Of a stretch of 63,551 nt of DNA, positions 9,188 to 20,596 are shown one piece after another (position 1 is the stretch's first letter; each line of letters begins with the position of its first letter). Below the pieces are notes generated by a model, which did no database searches, had not been told where the DNA came from, and saw only the letters and a program-made list of their open reading frames with translations. Source of the DNA: Bacillus mobilis (GTDB lineage Bacteria > Bacillota > Bacilli > Bacillales > Bacillaceae_G); contig NZ_MACF01000090.1 of assembly GCF_001884045.1 (NCBI RefSeq), positions 1-63,551 of the forward strand. Reading direction: 5' to 3'. A program made the position numbers and the translations under genes.

Positions 9188-10708
9188 ATGAAGCAGATTT
9201 TGTTCATGGATACGACGCTACGTGATGGCGAACAATCACCAGGAGTGAATTTAAATGAACAAGAGAAATTGCAAATTGCAAGGCAATTAGAGAGATTGGG
9301 TATTAATGTCATGGAGGCTGGCTTTGCAGCAGCTTCCGAAGGGGATTTTCAATCGGTAAAACGCATCGCAAATACGATTCAAAATGCTACAGTTATGAGT
9401 TTAGCTAGAGCGAAAGAAAGTGATATTCGAAGAGCATATGAAGCGGTGAAAGGTGCTGTATCTCCTCGTCTACACGTATTTTTAGCTACGAGTGATATTC
9501 ATATGAAGTATAAACTTTGTATGTCAAAGGAAGATGTATTAGATAGTATTCATCGCTCGGTTACACTTGGGAAATCGTTATTTCCGACAGTACAATTTTC
9601 TGCAGAAGATGCGACAAGAACAGCAAGAGATTTTTTAGCTGAGGCAGTAGAAGTTGCGATTCGTGCAGGAGCAAATGTAATTAATATTCCAGATACAGTT
9701 GGATATACGAATCCAGAAGAATATTATTCTCTTTTTAAATACTTACAAGAATCCGTTCCTTCATATGAAAAAGCAATTTTCTCTTGTCATTGTCACGATG
9801 ATCTTGGGATGGCTGTAGCCAATTCATTAGCTGCGGTTGAAGGTGGAGCATTGCAAGTAGAAGGAACAATTAATGGGATTGGAGAAAGAGCAGGGAATGC
9901 GGCGTTAGAGGAGGTCGCAGTTGCTCTTCATATTAGAAAAGATTTCTATAAAGCGGAGTCTTCTATGACGCTAAAAGAAATTAAAGCGACGAGTACATTA
10001 GTAAGTAGATTAACAGGTATGGTTGTACCGAAAAATAAAGCAATCGTTGGAGCAAATGCATTCGCTCATGAATCAGGAATTCATCAAGATGGTGTATTAA
10101 AAGAAGTGACAACGTATGAGATTATTGAACCAGAGCTAGTAGGCGAGTCTCAAAATCTATTTGTACTTGGAAAACATTCTGGACGTCACGCGTTTACAGA
10201 AAAAATGAAAGAGCTTGGCTATGAATTTACAAAGGAAGAACGAGATGCGGTGTTTGAAGCGTTTAAAAAATTAGCTGATCGTAAGAAGGAAATTACGGAG
10301 GAAGATTTACGTGCACTTATGCTTGGTGAAGCAGCATTTGCGGCTCAGCAATATACCATTACGCAACTGCAAGTACATTTCGTATCAAATAGTGCACAAT
10401 GTGCGACAGTTGTATTAAAAGATGAAGAAGGAAATGTATACGAAGATGCAGCTACTGGCTCTGGTAGTATTGAAGCGATTTATAATGCAATCCAAAGAAT
10501 TCTAGGATTAGAATGTGAATTGGCGGATTATCGCATACAATCTATTACACAAGGTCAAGACGCACTAGCTCATGTTCATGTTGAATTAAAAGAAGGAACA
10601 CATCAAGTATCAGGTTTTGGTGTCGCGCAAGACGTATTGGAAGCGTCGGCGAGAGCATATGTCCATGCGGCGGGGAAATTAAAATCTTTTATCCAGCTTG
10701 TGAAATAA
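9188..10708 (+). CDS. leuA: 2-isopropylmalate synthase
   Basis: A 506-residue enzyme committing 2-oxoisovalerate to leucine synthesis by condensation with acetyl-CoA. N-terminal TIM barrel: [13 protein letters not shown] and the metal site [11 protein letters not shown]; then [14 protein letters not shown]. The C-terminal LeuA dimer/regulatory domain (from about residue 390, [10 protein letters not shown]) normally gives leucine feedback inhibition. The start is one base after the ilvC stop, with AGGGG in the ilvC end. Confidence 0.95.
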   Translation: MKQILFMDTTLRDGEQSPGVNLNEQEKLQIARQLERLGINVMEAGFAAASEGDFQSVKRIANTIQNATVMSLARAKESDIRRAYEAVKGAVSPRLHVFLATSDIHMKYKLCMSKEDVLDSIHRSVTLGKSLFPTVQFSAEDATRTARDFLAEAVEVAIRAGANVINIPDTVGYTNPEEYYSLFKYLQESVPSYEKAIFSCHCHDDLGMAVANSLAAVEGGALQVEGTINGIGERAGNAALEEVAVALHIRKDFYKAESSMTLKEIKATSTLVSRLTGMVVPKNKAIVGANAFAHESGIHQDGVLKEVTTYEIIEPELVGESQNLFVLGKHSGRHAFTEKMKELGYEFTKEERDAVFEAFKKLADRKKEITEEDLRALMLGEAAFAAQQYTITQLQVHFVSNSAQCATVVLKDEEGNVYEDAATGSGSIEAIYNAIQRILGLECELADYRIQSITQGQDALAHVHVELKEGTHQVSGFGVAQDVLEASARAYVHAAGKLKSFIQLVK

Positions 10709-10712
10709 GTGG

Positions 10713-10746
10713 TTGATAGGTGAGAGAAGCTTTCCTCACCTATCAA
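10713..10746 (+). other. Intercistronic stem-loop leuA-leuB
   Basis: A perfect 12-bp stem, TTGATAGGTGAG with CTCACCTATCAA, and a 10-nt loop. It starts 5 nt after the leuA stop and has no T-run, so it is not a classical terminator. It may protect the upstream message 3' end or mark an mRNA processing point, as ilv-leu transcripts in B. subtilis are processed. Confidence 0.75.
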
Positions 10747-10785
10747 ATTAAAGTTCTGAAAATTCAGTTAAAAGGAGTGTTGAAA

Positions 10786-11850
10786 TTGGAAAAACGTATC
10801 GTTTGTTTAGCTGGTGATGGTGTTGGCCCGGAAGTTATGGAAAGTGCGAAGGAAGTATTGCATATGGTAGAGAGATTATATGGACATCGTTTTTATTTGC
10901 AAGACGAGTACTTTGGTGGGAGTGCTATCGATTTAAATGGGCAACCATTACCACAACGAACGCTTGCCGCCTGTTTAGCAAGTGATGCAGTTTTACTCGG
11001 AGCAGTTGGTGGACCAAGGTGGGATAGTGCGAAAGAAAGACCAGAGAAAGGGTTATTAGCTTTAAGAAAAGGACTCGGCGTATTTGCGAATGTTCGCCCT
11101 GTAACGGTAGAAAGTGCAACGGCACATTTATCGCCATTAAAAAAGGCTGATGAAATTGATTTCGTTGTCGTTCGTGAATTAACAGGCGGGATTTATTTTT
11201 CTTATCCGAAAGAACGAACGGACGAAGTAGCAACCGATACACTTACGTATCATCGTCATGAAATTGAACGTATCGTTTCGTATGCTTTTCAATTAGCGAG
11301 CAAGCGGAAGAAGAAAGTAACATCGATTGATAAGGCAAATGTTTTAGAGTCTAGTAAACTATGGCGAACTGTGACAGAAGAAGTATCACTTCGTTATCCA
11401 GGCGTTGAACTAGAACATATTTTAGTAGATGCCGCTGCGATGGAATTAATTCGAAATCCAGGACGGTTTGATGTAATTGTAACGGAAAATTTATTTGGAG
11501 ATATTTTGAGTGACGAGGCTTCTGTATTAGCTGGATCATTAGGGATGCTTCCATCAGCAAGTCACGCGGAAAAGGGACCTTCATTATACGAGCCTATTCA
11601 CGGATCAGCACCGGATATTGCCGGGAAAAATAAGGCGAATCCAATTGCAATGATGCGCTCTGTTGCAATGATGCTTGGGCAATCGTTCGGATTAACGAGA
11701 GAAGGGTGTGCAATTGAAGAAGCAATTTCTGCAGTCCTTACATCAGGGAAATGTACAGCAGATATCGGTGGGACTGAAACGACAACTTCATTTACGAAGG
11801 CGGTTATGCAAGAAATGGAAGAGCAAGCGTTAGTAGGGAGAGGGAGATAA
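10786..11850 (+). CDS. leuB: 3-isopropylmalate dehydrogenase
   Basis: A 354-residue NAD-dependent decarboxylating dehydrogenase of the leucine pathway. Motifs: [19 protein letters not shown] (YFGKPR-type segment replaced by SYPKERT), [15 protein letters not shown] and [20 protein letters not shown]. The TTG start is chosen because AAAAGGAGTG precedes it by about 8 nt and the family begins at [11 protein letters not shown]; an ATG-less extension to 10720 crosses the intercistronic hairpin. The stop overlaps the leuC start (TAATG). Confidence 0.93.
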   Translation: MEKRIVCLAGDGVGPEVMESAKEVLHMVERLYGHRFYLQDEYFGGSAIDLNGQPLPQRTLAACLASDAVLLGAVGGPRWDSAKERPEKGLLALRKGLGVFANVRPVTVESATAHLSPLKKADEIDFVVVRELTGGIYFSYPKERTDEVATDTLTYHRHEIERIVSYAFQLASKRKKKVTSIDKANVLESSKLWRTVTEEVSLRYPGVELEHILVDAAAMELIRNPGRFDVIVTENLFGDILSDEASVLAGSLGMLPSASHAEKGPSLYEPIHGSAPDIAGKNKANPIAMMRSVAMMLGQSFGLTREGCAIEEAISAVLTSGKCTADIGGTETTTSFTKAVMQEMEEQALVGRGR

Positions 11851-13244
11851 TGGAGAAAAGGTTGCTAGATAAACTATGGGAAAGACATATAGTTACGACA
11901 AATGAAAATGGGTTGGATTTATTATATATCGATCTTCATCTTGTCCATGAAGTAACGTCACCGCAAGCCTTTGAAGGCTTGCGGCTTACAAATCGAACGG
12001 TCCGTAGACCAGATTTAACATTCGCAACGATGGATCATAATATTCCAACGAAAGATGTTTGGAATATTACCGATCGCATTGCGAAACAGCAACTAGATAC
12101 ACTTCGTGAAAATTGTAAACAATTTCAGGTACCGTTAGCGGATATTGGAGATGAAGAGCAAGGGATTGTTCATGTTATCGGACCAGAACTTGGGCTCACG
12201 CAGCCAGGAAAAACAATTGTTTGTGGTGATAGTCATACAGCAACACACGGTGCGTTTGGCGCGCTAGCATTTGGCATTGGCACGAGTGAAGTGGAACATG
12301 TATTGGCGACACAAACGTTATGGCAACGTAAACCGAAAGCGATGGGCATTGAGTTAAAAGGGAAATTACAGAAAGGTGTTTACGCAAAAGATATTATTTT
12401 GCATCTCCTTTCGAAGTACGGTGTAGCAGTTGGAACCGGATACGTAATGGAGTTTTACGGAGAGACAATTGGAGTTATGGAGATGGAAGAGAGAATGACG
12501 CTTTGTAATATGGCAATTGAAGGAGGAGCGAAAGCTGGTATTATAGCACCAGATGAAAAAACATTTACTTATGTAAAAGGACGTCAATATGCACCGAAAG
12601 ACTATGAAACTTTCGAGAAAAAATGGTCTGAACTGTATACAGATTCAGATGCGATTTATGATTTACATATTTCAATTGATGTGGCGGATTTAGCACCGTA
12701 CGTTACGTGGGGAACAAACCCGAGTATGGGTGTTCGTATTGATGAAAAATTGCCAGAAAAGCATGATGCAAATGATGAAAGAGCATTTTCTTATATGGGA
12801 TTAAGCCCAGGACAAAGTACGTATGACATTCCAGTTCAGCATGTTTTTATTGGATCTTGTACAAATTCCAGGCTCTCTGATTTAGAAATTGCTGCTTCTG
12901 TTGTGAAAGGGAGAAAGGTAAAGGAAGGTGTGCGAGCACTCGTTGTGCCTGGATCGAAAAGAGTAAGAGAAGCTGCGATGCAAAAAGGGCTACATCACAT
13001 CTTTGAAGAAGCAGGATTTGAATGGAGAGAGCCTGGATGTTCAATGTGTCTTGGAATGAATCCAGATCAAGTACCTGAAGGAGAACATTGTGCTTCCACT
13101 TCAAACCGAAATTTTGAAGGAAGACAAGGAAAAGGAGCGCGAACACATTTGGTTAGCCCAGCAATGGCGGCAGCAGCTGCGTTATATGGTCATTTTGTTG
13201 ATACTAGAAAGGAGAGTTATGATGGAGCCATTTCGTATTCATAA
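11850..13244 (+). CDS. leuC: Isopropylmalate isomerase large subunit
   Basis: 464 residues, aconitase family, carrying the [4Fe-4S] cluster that isomerises 2- to 3-isopropylmalate. Cluster cysteines are in [10 protein letters not shown] and [13 protein letters not shown]; the substrate/active segment is [14 protein letters not shown]. It starts within the leuB stop codon and overlaps leuD by 23 bp, so the LeuC and LeuD subunits are translationally coupled. Confidence 0.95.
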   Translation: MEKRLLDKLWERHIVTTNENGLDLLYIDLHLVHEVTSPQAFEGLRLTNRTVRRPDLTFATMDHNIPTKDVWNITDRIAKQQLDTLRENCKQFQVPLADIGDEEQGIVHVIGPELGLTQPGKTIVCGDSHTATHGAFGALAFGIGTSEVEHVLATQTLWQRKPKAMGIELKGKLQKGVYAKDIILHLLSKYGVAVGTGYVMEFYGETIGVMEMEERMTLCNMAIEGGAKAGIIAPDEKTFTYVKGRQYAPKDYETFEKKWSELYTDSDAIYDLHISIDVADLAPYVTWGTNPSMGVRIDEKLPEKHDANDERAFSYMGLSPGQSTYDIPVQHVFIGSCTNSRLSDLEIAASVVKGRKVKEGVRALVVPGSKRVREAAMQKGLHHIFEEAGFEWREPGCSMCLGMNPDQVPEGEHCASTSNRNFEGRQGKGARTHLVSPAMAAAAALYGHFVDTRKESYDGAISYS

Positions 13245-13803
13245 AGGTACTGCCGCAGTACTGATGAATGATAACATTGATACAGATCAAATTATTCCGA
13301 AGCAATATTTAAAGAGAATTGAAAGGACGGGATTTGGAAAATATTTATTCGATGAATGGCGTTATGATAATAACCGCCATGAAAACCCTAATTTTCCACT
13401 TAATGCACAAGATAGAAAAGGAGCAAGTATATTAATTACAGGTGATAATTTTGGTTGCGGTTCTTCAAGAGAACATGCTCCATGGGCGCTTGCTGATTAT
13501 GGTTTCCGTGTTATTATCGCTGGCGGGTTTGCAGATATTTTTTATATGAATTGTATGAAAAATGGTATGTTACCAGTTGTAATGGATAAAGAAATGCGAA
13601 AACAACTTGCTAAAACGGATGCGAGAGAACAAATAGAAGTAGATTTAGAGAATGAAGTCATCACAACGAGTACGCACAAGTTTCATTTTACAATCGAGAA
13701 AATGTGGAAAGAGAAATTATTAAATGGTCTAGATGAAATTAGTATTACAATGCAATATGAACAAAAAATTGTAGAATATGAAAGGGAAGTAGCTTTATAT
13801 TAA
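13222..13803 (+). CDS. leuD: Isopropylmalate isomerase small subunit
   Basis: 193 residues, the swivel domain partner of LeuC. Motifs: [16 protein letters not shown] and [17 protein letters not shown]. Of several in-frame starts, ATG 13222 follows AAAGGAGAG and matches the family N-terminus MEPFRIHKG; the longer frame to 13090 lies inside leuC. It is the last gene of the ilv-leu block. No clear terminator is visible before the his promoter at 13829, so readthrough into the his leader is possible. Confidence 0.94.
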   Translation: MEPFRIHKGTAAVLMNDNIDTDQIIPKQYLKRIERTGFGKYLFDEWRYDNNRHENPNFPLNAQDRKGASILITGDNFGCGSSREHAPWALADYGFRVIIAGGFADIFYMNCMKNGMLPVVMDKEMRKQLAKTDAREQIEVDLENEVITTSTHKFHFTIEKMWKEKLLNGLDEISITMQYEQKIVEYEREVALY

Positions 13804-13828
13804 GAAATAACGGAATGTTCGAAATGTA

Positions 13829-13857
13829 TTTACATTCAGAATTAAGTATTATATACT
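13829..13857 (+). promoter_or_regulatory. his operon promoter
   Basis: TTTACA (13829-13834), 17 nt, TATACT (13852-13857). It lies about 36 nt before the leader-peptide ATG. Confidence 0.7.
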
Positions 13858-13892
13858 ATGTAAAAAATCAGAGGAGAAAGGGAGTAAGTATT

Positions 13893-13946
13893 ATGAATAT
13901 CGTGCAACCTATTGAAATGCTTACACAACTACATCATCATACATAA
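13893..13946 (+). CDS. hisL: his operon leader peptide
   Basis: A 17-residue peptide, MNIVQPIEMLTQLHHHT, with three consecutive CAT histidine codons (13932-13940) two codons before the stop. AAAGGGAG sits 8 nt before the ATG. The stop (13944-13946) is two bases before a set of alternative hairpins ending in a strong terminator, so translation of the His codons should set termination of the his operon, as in enterobacterial hisL. The peptide need not have any function itself. Confidence 0.85.
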   Translation: MNIVQPIEMLTQLHHHT

Positions 13947-14055
13947 AGCCCTTGAACCTAGCGTGAAAACGTGTAGGCACAAGGGTTATTCCCGTTGTAC
14001 CTACACTCTACTAAAGAGCCTTGTAGGTATTTTGTCTACAAGGCTCTTTTTATTT
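13947..14055 (+). promoter_or_regulatory. Ribosome-mediated his attenuator
   Basis: Four mutually exclusive pairings are visible. Hairpin A is CCCTTG (13949) with CAAGGG (13980-13985), plus inner CCTA/TAGG and CGT/ACG. Hairpin B is GTGTAGG (13971-13977) with CCTACAC (14000-14006), plus CAAGGG/CCCGTTG. Hairpin C is TACCTACA (13998-14005) with TGTAGGTA (14022-14029). Terminator D is AAAGAGCCTTGTAG (14013-14026) with CTACAAGGCTCTTT (14036-14049) and a T-run. Inferred logic: a ribosome stalled at His codons leaves A free, so C forms and D cannot (readthrough). A ribosome reaching the stop covers the left arm of A, so B forms and D terminates. Confidence 0.82.
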
Positions 14056-14112
14056 TCGGTTTAGGTGAATCAAATAGGCATACATTAGAAAGGGAAAGGT
14101 GTGAGAATTTAG

Positions 14113-15375
14113 ATGACAAAATGGAAACGTGCAAATCCAAATGGAACGAGAGATTATTTATTCGAAGAATGTACGTTAATTGAAGAAGTGGAGCAAAAAT
14201 TAAGACGTACTTTTTTAGAGCGAGGTTATGAGGAAATAAGGACACCAACAATAGAATTTTATGATGTGTTTGCCTTTCAAAATAGACCGATAGATGAAGA
14301 AAAGATGTATAAATTTTTTGATGAAAAGGGACGGATTATCGTCTTGCGTCCAGATATGACAATTCCTTTAGCGAGAGTGATGGGAACGCAGAGGTGGGAT
14401 ACGCCGCTAAAACTGACGTATGGCGGGAATGTATTTCGGGCGAATGAGTCTCTTACTGGTAAATATAATGAAATTATACAAAGTGGTATTGAAATTATTG
14501 GGATTGATAATGTAAGAGCTGAAATTGAATGTGTTATAAGCGTCATTCAATCACTTCAAAAGGTGAAGGTGCAATCTTTTACAATAGAGATTGGGCAAGT
14601 GCAGTTATATAAATGTATTGTCAAAAAGCTCTCCATTCATGAGGAAGAAGAGAGAGTACTTAGAACATATATTGAAAGTAAAAATTATGCTGCTCTATCA
14701 AATTTTATTAGAGAAAAGAAATTAGATCGATGTGATGAAACAGTAAGATTACTTGAGAAATTACCAAGGTTATTTGGGAATTTAGAAGTAATTGAGGAAG
14801 CGGAAAAACTCGCCTCAAGTAATGAAATGAAAATGGCCATCGCAAGAGTGAAAGAAATATATGTAGCCATTGAAAAACTAGGCTATGGATCTTACATATC
14901 AATTGATTTAGGTATGATCCAACATCTAGATTACTATACAGGAGTTATTTTCAAAGGGTATATATATGAAATTGGAGAAGAAATTGTTAGTGGTGGAAGA
15001 TATGATGAGTTAATTGGAAATTTTGGAGAAATGCTGCCGGCTGTTGGACTCGCGGTGCAAGTCAATCAAATTGTGAAGGCGCTGCAAGAGCAGCAAGAAG
15101 CATATGAACGAAAGAGAATAGATATAATCATTCATTATGAGTTAAATAGATTAGCAGAAGCGGAAAGATTAAGAAGTTTACTTCAAAAGGACGGGAAAAA
15201 AGTAGAGCTATCCTTATTCTCTAATGTAAACGACACCTTTCAATTTGCAAGAAAAAATCAAATAGTAACGGTCGTTGAGGCGAAGAATGAATCATTAGTG
15301 GAATATGTATGGAAAGAGAAATGGGTAGTCCAGAAAGAAGGAGAGACCTCATGCGTAACATTCAAATTGCGTTAA
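14113..15375 (+). CDS. hisZ: ATP phosphoribosyltransferase regulatory subunit
   Basis: A 420-residue HisRS-like protein without tRNA charging function; it activates short-form HisG and carries histidine feedback control. It begins [19 protein letters not shown] with class II synthetase motifs ([32 protein letters not shown]). It is the first structural gene after the attenuator. The frame is open further upstream into the attenuator, but similarity begins at this ATG. It overlaps hisG by 25 bp. Confidence 0.93.
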   Translation: MTKWKRANPNGTRDYLFEECTLIEEVEQKLRRTFLERGYEEIRTPTIEFYDVFAFQNRPIDEEKMYKFFDEKGRIIVLRPDMTIPLARVMGTQRWDTPLKLTYGGNVFRANESLTGKYNEIIQSGIEIIGIDNVRAEIECVISVIQSLQKVKVQSFTIEIGQVQLYKCIVKKLSIHEEEERVLRTYIESKNYAALSNFIREKKLDRCDETVRLLEKLPRLFGNLEVIEEAEKLASSNEMKMAIARVKEIYVAIEKLGYGSYISIDLGMIQHLDYYTGVIFKGYIYEIGEEIVSGGRYDELIGNFGEMLPAVGLAVQVNQIVKALQEQQEAYERKRIDIIIHYELNRLAEAERLRSLLQKDGKKVELSLFSNVNDTFQFARKNQIVTVVEAKNESLVEYVWKEKWVVQKEGETSCVTFKLR

Positions 15376-15986
15376 CGAAAGGGAGATTAGAAAAGCATGT
15401 GATTCCACTCTTTGAGCAAATTGGAATTGATTGTTCAGAGCTCAAAAATAAAGGGCGAAAGCTTGTCTTTCAAAGTAAGAATACAGATATCTCATTTATT
15501 TTAGTGAAAGCAGTAGATGTTGCTACTTATGTAGAACATGGAGTAGCGGATATTGGGGTCGTTGGAAAAGATATTTTAATGGAAAATGAGAAAGATATTT
15601 ATGAAATGTTGGATTTAGGAGTAGGCGTGTGTAAGTTTTGTGTAGCTTCTATTCCTACTTATAATCCGAAGAGCTACCGGAAGAAACGTATTGCAACGAA
15701 ATATCCCCATATTACTTCTAACTATTTTCATGATAAAGGAGAGGATGTAGAAATTATTAAAATAGAAGGTTCTGTAGAAATCGCTCCTATTCTTGGATTG
15801 GCAGATGCAATTGTTGATATTGTTGAAACAGGAACAACATTACAAGAAAATGGACTCATTGTATTTGAGGAAATGTATTCTATATCTGCTCGAATGATTG
15901 TAAATAAGGCTGCATTAAAAACTAAAAAAGACGAAATATTCAGTATTGTAAATATGATGGAGCAAGAAATTTTGTCAGGAAAATAG
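15351..15986 (+). CDS. hisG: ATP phosphoribosyltransferase, short form
   Basis: A 211-residue catalytic subunit of the first step of histidine synthesis (ATP + PRPP). It lacks the C-terminal regulatory domain, which explains the neighbouring hisZ. Motifs: [29 protein letters not shown] and the PRPP loop [16 protein letters not shown]. The start is set by AAGGAGAG 6 nt before ATG 15351. Confidence 0.95.
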   Translation: MRNIQIALTKGRLEKHVIPLFEQIGIDCSELKNKGRKLVFQSKNTDISFILVKAVDVATYVEHGVADIGVVGKDILMENEKDIYEMLDLGVGVCKFCVASIPTYNPKSYRKKRIATKYPHITSNYFHDKGEDVEIIKIEGSVEIAPILGLADAIVDIVETGTTLQENGLIVFEEMYSISARMIVNKAALKTKKDEIFSIVNMMEQEILSGK

Positions 15987-15997
15987 GGGGAATTGAA

Positions 15998-17290
15998 ATG
16001 GAGATCGTTTGTGAAGATTTTCAAAAGGCGTTATCGAAAATAAAATTGCTACGAGAAAACGCTAATATAATAGAAGAAACTGTTCAAAGAAGTGTAAGAG
16101 AGATCGTTCAAAATGTAAGGGAGAATAGGGATGAGGCCCTATCTTTTTATACAAACAAGTTTGATGGTGTGGAGATGAAAGAGTTTCGGGTAAGTGAAGA
16201 AGAAATAGAACGAGCGAGTATGTTTGTAGAAGATTCATTTTTAGAAGCGTTACAAAAGGCGAAGAAAAACATTATATCGTATCACGAAAAGCAAAAAAGG
16301 CAATCCATATTCGATTGCGAGAGTAAAGGCATCATTAGGGGACAAATCATTCGGCCGTTAGAAAATGTAGGAGTATACGTGCCAGGCGGAACTGCTTCCT
16401 ATCCTTCGTCAGTATTAATGAATGTATTACCAGCGAAACTCGCAGGTGTGAAAAAAATTGTAATGGTAACACCGCCGAGAGAAGGAGGAATTGATCCACA
16501 TATTTTAGTTGCTGCAAGTCTTGCAGGGGTAGATGAAATTTATATGATAGGTGGTGCGCAAGCAATTGCTGCCTTAGCATACGGGACGGAATCGATTCCG
16601 AAAGTGGATAAAATAGTTGGACCAGGAAATTTGTACGTCGCTCTAGCGAAACGAGAAGTATATGGAATAGTAAATATCGATATGATTGCTGGACCGTCAG
16701 AAATTGTAGTTATCGCTGATGAAACCGGCAATGCAAAATATATTGCTGCTGATTTACTATCACAGGCAGAACATGATGAGAGAGCGACAGCAATTTGTAT
16801 TACAACGAATATAGAGTTAGCAAAGGAAGTAGAAAAAGAGATAGAAAGACAGTTAGAAACATTACCAAGAAGCGAAATTGCACGTGAATCGATAAATAGA
16901 AATGGAGCCATTTGTATCGTTCCCTCTTTAGATGAAGCACTCCAATTATCAAATGAAATCGCCCCGGAACATTTAGAGTTACATATAAAAGAACCGATGA
17001 GTGCACTAGCTTACGTGAAACATGCAGGATCTATCTTTCTTGGACCATATGCGCCGGAACCACTTGGCGATTATGTAGCAGGACCGAATCACGTGTTACC
17101 GACAAGTGGAACGGCAAGGTTTTTCTCGCCGTTATCAGTTGATGATTTCGTGAAAAAATCAAGCTTTCTGTCTTATACAGAGGAAGCGTTAAGAGATGTA
17201 CAACATCACATTGTAGAACTTGCGAATAAAGAAGGGTTACATGCGCATGCGAGAGCAATTCAAATAAGATTTGAGGAGGAGGAAGAATAA
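15998..17290 (+). CDS. hisD: Histidinol dehydrogenase
   Basis: A 430-residue Zn enzyme making histidine from histidinol in two NAD-dependent oxidations, the last steps. Motifs: [35 protein letters not shown], and AEHDERA plus APEHLELH with the zinc and catalytic His/Glu residues. AGGGGG precedes the ATG. The stop overlaps the hisB start (TAATG). Confidence 0.95.
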   Translation: MEIVCEDFQKALSKIKLLRENANIIEETVQRSVREIVQNVRENRDEALSFYTNKFDGVEMKEFRVSEEEIERASMFVEDSFLEALQKAKKNIISYHEKQKRQSIFDCESKGIIRGQIIRPLENVGVYVPGGTASYPSSVLMNVLPAKLAGVKKIVMVTPPREGGIDPHILVAASLAGVDEIYMIGGAQAIAALAYGTESIPKVDKIVGPGNLYVALAKREVYGIVNIDMIAGPSEIVVIADETGNAKYIAADLLSQAEHDERATAICITTNIELAKEVEKEIERQLETLPRSEIARESINRNGAICIVPSLDEALQLSNEIAPEHLELHIKEPMSALAYVKHAGSIFLGPYAPEPLGDYVAGPNHVLPTSGTARFFSPLSVDDFVKKSSFLSYTEEALRDVQHHIVELANKEGLHAHARAIQIRFEEEEE

Positions 17291-17874
17291 TGCGTGAGTC
17301 TAGTCAAATACGTGAGACGACAGAAACAAAAATAAAATTAAGTTTGCAGCTTGATGAAGGAAAGGATGTTTCTGTACAAACGGGAGTTGGATTTTTTGAT
17401 CATATGCTAACTTTATTTGCAAGGCATGGAAGATTCGGTTTGCAAGTGGAGGCGGAAGGCGATGTGTTCGTTGATGCACATCATACAGTTGAAGATGTTG
17501 GAATTGTGCTCGGAAATTGTTTGAAAGAAGCATTGCAAAATAAAGAGGGGATTAACCGTTATGGCTCTGCTTATGTACCAATGGATGAATCTTTAGGTTT
17601 TGTCGCAATTGATATAAGCGGACGCTCGTATATTGTATTTCAAGGAGAATTAACAAATCCGAAGCTAGGGGATTTTGATACAGAACTAACAGAAGAATTC
17701 TTTAGAGCAGTTGCTCATGCTGCAAATATTACATTACATGCTCGCGTTTTATATGGAAGTAATACACATCACAAAGTTGAAGCATTATTTAAAGCATTTG
17801 GTCGAGCGCTTAGGGAAGCAGTTGATAAAAATACCAACATTACTGGTGTAAATTCAACGAAAGGGATGTTGTAA
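17290..17874 (+). CDS. hisB: Imidazoleglycerol-phosphate dehydratase
   Basis: A 194-residue monofunctional Mn-dependent dehydratase. Its phosphatase partner is the separate hisJ. It has the two pseudo-repeat motifs [27 protein letters not shown] and [19 protein letters not shown]. It is directly abutted by hisH with no gap. Confidence 0.95.
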   Translation: MRESSQIRETTETKIKLSLQLDEGKDVSVQTGVGFFDHMLTLFARHGRFGLQVEAEGDVFVDAHHTVEDVGIVLGNCLKEALQNKEGINRYGSAYVPMDESLGFVAIDISGRSYIVFQGELTNPKLGDFDTELTEEFFRAVAHAANITLHARVLYGSNTHHKVEALFKAFGRALREAVDKNTNITGVNSTKGML

Positions 17875-18504
17875 TTGATTGCTATTATAGATTATGGAAT
17901 GGGAAATATTCGTAGTGTAGAACAAGCATTAAAATATATTGGAGCAGAGTACATCGTAACGAGTGATAAAGAAGAAATTTTTAAAAGTGATGGAGTGATT
18001 TTACCAGGAGTAGGTGCATTTCCAAAAGCGATGGATGTATTGGAAGAAAAAGATTTAGTGTGTGTATTAAAAGAAGTCGGGCGTTCAGGAAAACCGCTTC
18101 TAGGCATTTGCTTAGGAATGCAGCTTTTATTTGAAAATAGTGAGGAACTACAAGACTGTAACGGATTAAGTTTATTGCCAGGTGTTATTCGAAAGCTAAA
18201 AGTTCCTTATAAAATTCCACATATGGGATGGAATGAGTTAAATAAAGAGGGAGAAATAGCGCTTTGGAATGGAGTAGAGGACGGTTCTTTCGTATATTAT
18301 GTCCATTCTTATTATGCAGATTGTCCTAATGAAATTGTATATGGAATAAGTGAATATGGATTGAAAGTACCTGGTTTTGTAGCGAAAGGAAATATATATG
18401 GCGCACAGTTTCATCCTGAAAAAAGTGGAGACATTGGGATGCAAATGTTGAAAAATTTCAAAGGGGTGGTAGAAGCATGGAAATCTTCCCAGCTATCGAT
18501 TTAA
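17875..18504 (+). CDS. hisH: Imidazole glycerol phosphate synthase, glutaminase subunit
   Basis: A 209-residue class I glutamine amidotransferase delivering ammonia to HisF. Nucleophile Cys in [13 protein letters not shown]; His and Glu in [10 protein letters not shown]. The TTG start immediately follows the hisB TAA, with AAAGGGATG upstream, and the family starts [13 protein letters not shown]. It overlaps hisA by 28 bp. Confidence 0.94.
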   Translation: MIAIIDYGMGNIRSVEQALKYIGAEYIVTSDKEEIFKSDGVILPGVGAFPKAMDVLEEKDLVCVLKEVGRSGKPLLGICLGMQLLFENSEELQDCNGLSLLPGVIRKLKVPYKIPHMGWNELNKEGEIALWNGVEDGSFVYYVHSYYADCPNEIVYGISEYGLKVPGFVAKGNIYGAQFHPEKSGDIGMQMLKNFKGVVEAWKSSQLSI

Positions 18505-19196
18505 AAGAGGGACGATGCGTTAGACTGTATCAAGGAGAGTTTAGTAAAGAAACAATAATGAATGAAGACCCGGTTGCGCAAGCGATTATATTCGAAAAAT
18601 CAGGAGCGAAAACACTGCATATTGTTGATTTAGACGGTGCAATTGCAGGGGAGTCAGTAAATTTGCTCGTCATTGAAAGGATTTGCAAGGCAGTACGTAT
18701 TCCAGTGCAAGTTGGAGGCGGAATTCGGTCACTTGTAGCGGTAGAAAAGTTATTGTCAGGAGGTGTAGATAAAGTGATTTTAGGAACAGCTGCTCTTTAT
18801 GATAAGGCATTTTTAGAGGAAGCAGTTCGTCTATATAAAGAAAAAATCATTGTTGGAATTGATGCGAAAAATGGTTTCGTAGCAACGAGAGGCTGGCTCG
18901 ATGTGTCTGAAATTTCTTACATTGATTTAGCGAAGCAAATGGAGAATGTAGGTGTTCAAACGATTGTGTTTACAGACATTTCGAAAGACGGGACACTTGC
19001 AGGGCCGAATGTAGAGCAATTGGAGTTGCTACAAAAAAGTGTGGACATTCGTCTTATTGCTTCTGGAGGAGTGGCATCTATTCAAGATGTGAAAAAATTA
19101 AATGATATGAATATATACGGCGTCATAATTGGTAAGGCTCTTTACGAGAAAACGATTAATTTAGAAGAAGTGTTAGAGGTAACAAAGTTATGTTAG
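18477..19196 (+). CDS. hisA: ProFAR isomerase
   Basis: A 239-residue half-barrel-repeat TIM barrel isomerising ProFAR to [25 protein letters not shown] holds the catalytic Asp; a second phosphate site is GGGIRS, and [15 protein letters not shown] carries the opposing Asp. AAAGGGG in the hisH end acts as ribosome binding site. It overlaps both neighbours. Confidence 0.95.
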   Translation: MEIFPAIDLKEGRCVRLYQGEFSKETIMNEDPVAQAIIFEKSGAKTLHIVDLDGAIAGESVNLLVIERICKAVRIPVQVGGGIRSLVAVEKLLSGGVDKVILGTAALYDKAFLEEAVRLYKEKIIVGIDAKNGFVATRGWLDVSEISYIDLAKQMENVGVQTIVFTDISKDGTLAGPNVEQLELLQKSVDIRLIASGGVASIQDVKKLNDMNIYGVIIGKALYEKTINLEEVLEVTKLC

Positions 19197-19948
19197 CGAA
19201 ACGCATTATTCCATGTCTAGATGTGAAAGAAGGGCGAGTCGTAAAAGGTGTAAATTTTATAGGATTACAAGACGTCGGTGATCCTGTTGAAATAGCTGCT
19301 TTATACAATGATGCGGGAGCAGATGAAATTGTATTTTTAGATATTACGGCAACACATGAAGGACGAAAAACAATTATCGATGTTGTAGAACAAACAGCTT
19401 CGAAAGTATTTATTCCTCTTACAGTTGGCGGGGGGATTTCAAGTGTTAAAGATATGTACAATTTACTAAGAGCGGGAGCAGATAAAGTTTCAATTAACTC
19501 AGCGGCAGTGCGAAATCCAAAGCTAATCAAAGAAGGGGCAGAACACTTTGGTTCACAATGTATTGTCGTCGCAATTGATGCTAGAAAAATAGCGGAAGAT
19601 AAGTGGAATGTATATGTGAACGGCGGAAGAGTTGATACGGGAATGGATGCAACCTGGTGGGCAAAGCGCGTTACCGAGCTAGGGGCAGGCGAAATTTTGT
19701 TAACGAGTATGGATGCAGATGGAACGAAAAATGGATATGACCTTCGTTTAACAGAAGAAATTTCAAAAAGCGTTTCCGTACCAGTCATCGCGTCAGGCGG
19801 GTGCGGTCATGTTGATCACATTATAGAAGTCTTTCAAAAGACAACAGTTGATGCAGCGTTAGCGGCATCAATCTTTCATTACGGTGAGGCGACAGTGCAG
19901 GACGTAAAGAGAAAATTAAGAAATGCAAACGTTGAGGTGCGGTTATGA
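19190..19948 (+). CDS. hisF: Imidazole glycerol phosphate synthase, cyclase subunit
   Basis: A 252-residue TIM barrel forming imidazole glycerol phosphate and AICAR with HisH. Catalytic Asp residues are in [14 protein letters not shown] and [19 protein letters not shown] is the signature near the second active-site half. It overlaps hisA by 7 bp and hisI by 4 bp. Confidence 0.95.
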   Translation: MLAKRIIPCLDVKEGRVVKGVNFIGLQDVGDPVEIAALYNDAGADEIVFLDITATHEGRKTIIDVVEQTASKVFIPLTVGGGISSVKDMYNLLRAGADKVSINSAAVRNPKLIKEGAEHFGSQCIVVAIDARKIAEDKWNVYVNGGRVDTGMDATWWAKRVTELGAGEILLTSMDADGTKNGYDLRLTEEISKSVSVPVIASGGCGHVDHIIEVFQKTTVDAALAASIFHYGEATVQDVKRKLRNANVEVRL

Positions 19949-20250
19949 AACCAAACTTTTCAAAAGGATTACTACCAGCAGTTGTAATGGAAGAAGGTAC
20001 AAATGAGGTTTTAATGCTAGCTTATATGAATGAAGAAGCATATGAAAAAACGCTAGAAACGAAAAGAACTTGGTTTTATTCTCGTTCAAGAAGGGCGTTA
20101 TGGAATAAAGGAGAAACATCAGGAAATGTCCAATATGTGCAATCTCTGTATTTAGATTGTGATCAAGATTCAATCGTTGTTGTCGTAAAACAAGTAGGAC
20201 CTGCTTGTCATACGGGAGAGAAAACGTGTTTTCATTACAAAATTATATAG
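19945..20250 (+). CDS. hisI: Phosphoribosyl-AMP cyclohydrolase
   Basis: A 101-residue Zn/Mg-dependent hydrolase opening the adenine ring. Motifs: [15 protein letters not shown], Asp-rich LDCDQDS, and zinc cysteines in [12 protein letters not shown]. Here it is separate from hisE, whereas the two are fused in several bacteria. Confidence 0.94.
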   Translation: MKPNFSKGLLPAVVMEEGTNEVLMLAYMNEEAYEKTLETKRTWFYSRSRRALWNKGETSGNVQYVQSLYLDCDQDSIVVVVKQVGPACHTGEKTCFHYKII

Positions 20251-20260
20251 GGGGATACAT

Positions 20261-20584
20261 ATGGGAAACGCCTTTACATTACTATTTGAAACAATTGAAG
20301 AACGAAAGAGAAATCCAGTTCCTGAATCGTATACAAATTACTTGTTTTCAAAAGGAGAAGATAAAATTTTAAAGAAAATTGGTGAGGAATGCACGGAAGT
20401 AATTATCGCATCTAAAAATAATGATAAAGAAGAATTGGTGAAGGAAATGGTGGATGTATTGTATCACTGCTTCGTTTTATTAGCCGAAAAAAATATATCA
20501 TTAGAAGATGTTATGGAGGAAGTGACAGAAAGAAATGGGAAGTTTTCGCGAGTAGGGGACAGAAGAGACATAGATACATTATAA
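20261..20584 (+). CDS. hisE: Phosphoribosyl-ATP pyrophosphatase
   Basis: A 107-residue all-alpha MazG-like pyrophosphohydrolase for the second step of the pathway. Acidic metal-binding motif [12 protein letters not shown] and, later, [17 protein letters not shown] precedes the ATG. It is 10 bp after hisI and 12 bp before hisJ. Confidence 0.94.
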   Translation: MGNAFTLLFETIEERKRNPVPESYTNYLFSKGEDKILKKIGEECTEVIIASKNNDKEELVKEMVDVLYHCFVLLAEKNISLEDVMEEVTERNGKFSRVGDRRDIDTL

Positions 20585-20596
20585 GGGGGAATATAG

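Noticed and set aside
13804-14112. T-box in front of the his operon
   Set aside because: No T-box sequence (GGTGGNACC) or stem I; the leader peptide and alternative hairpins explain the region.
19156-19788. 210-codon minus-strand frame over hisF
   Set aside because: Antisense shadow of a well-conserved enzyme; no ribosome binding site.
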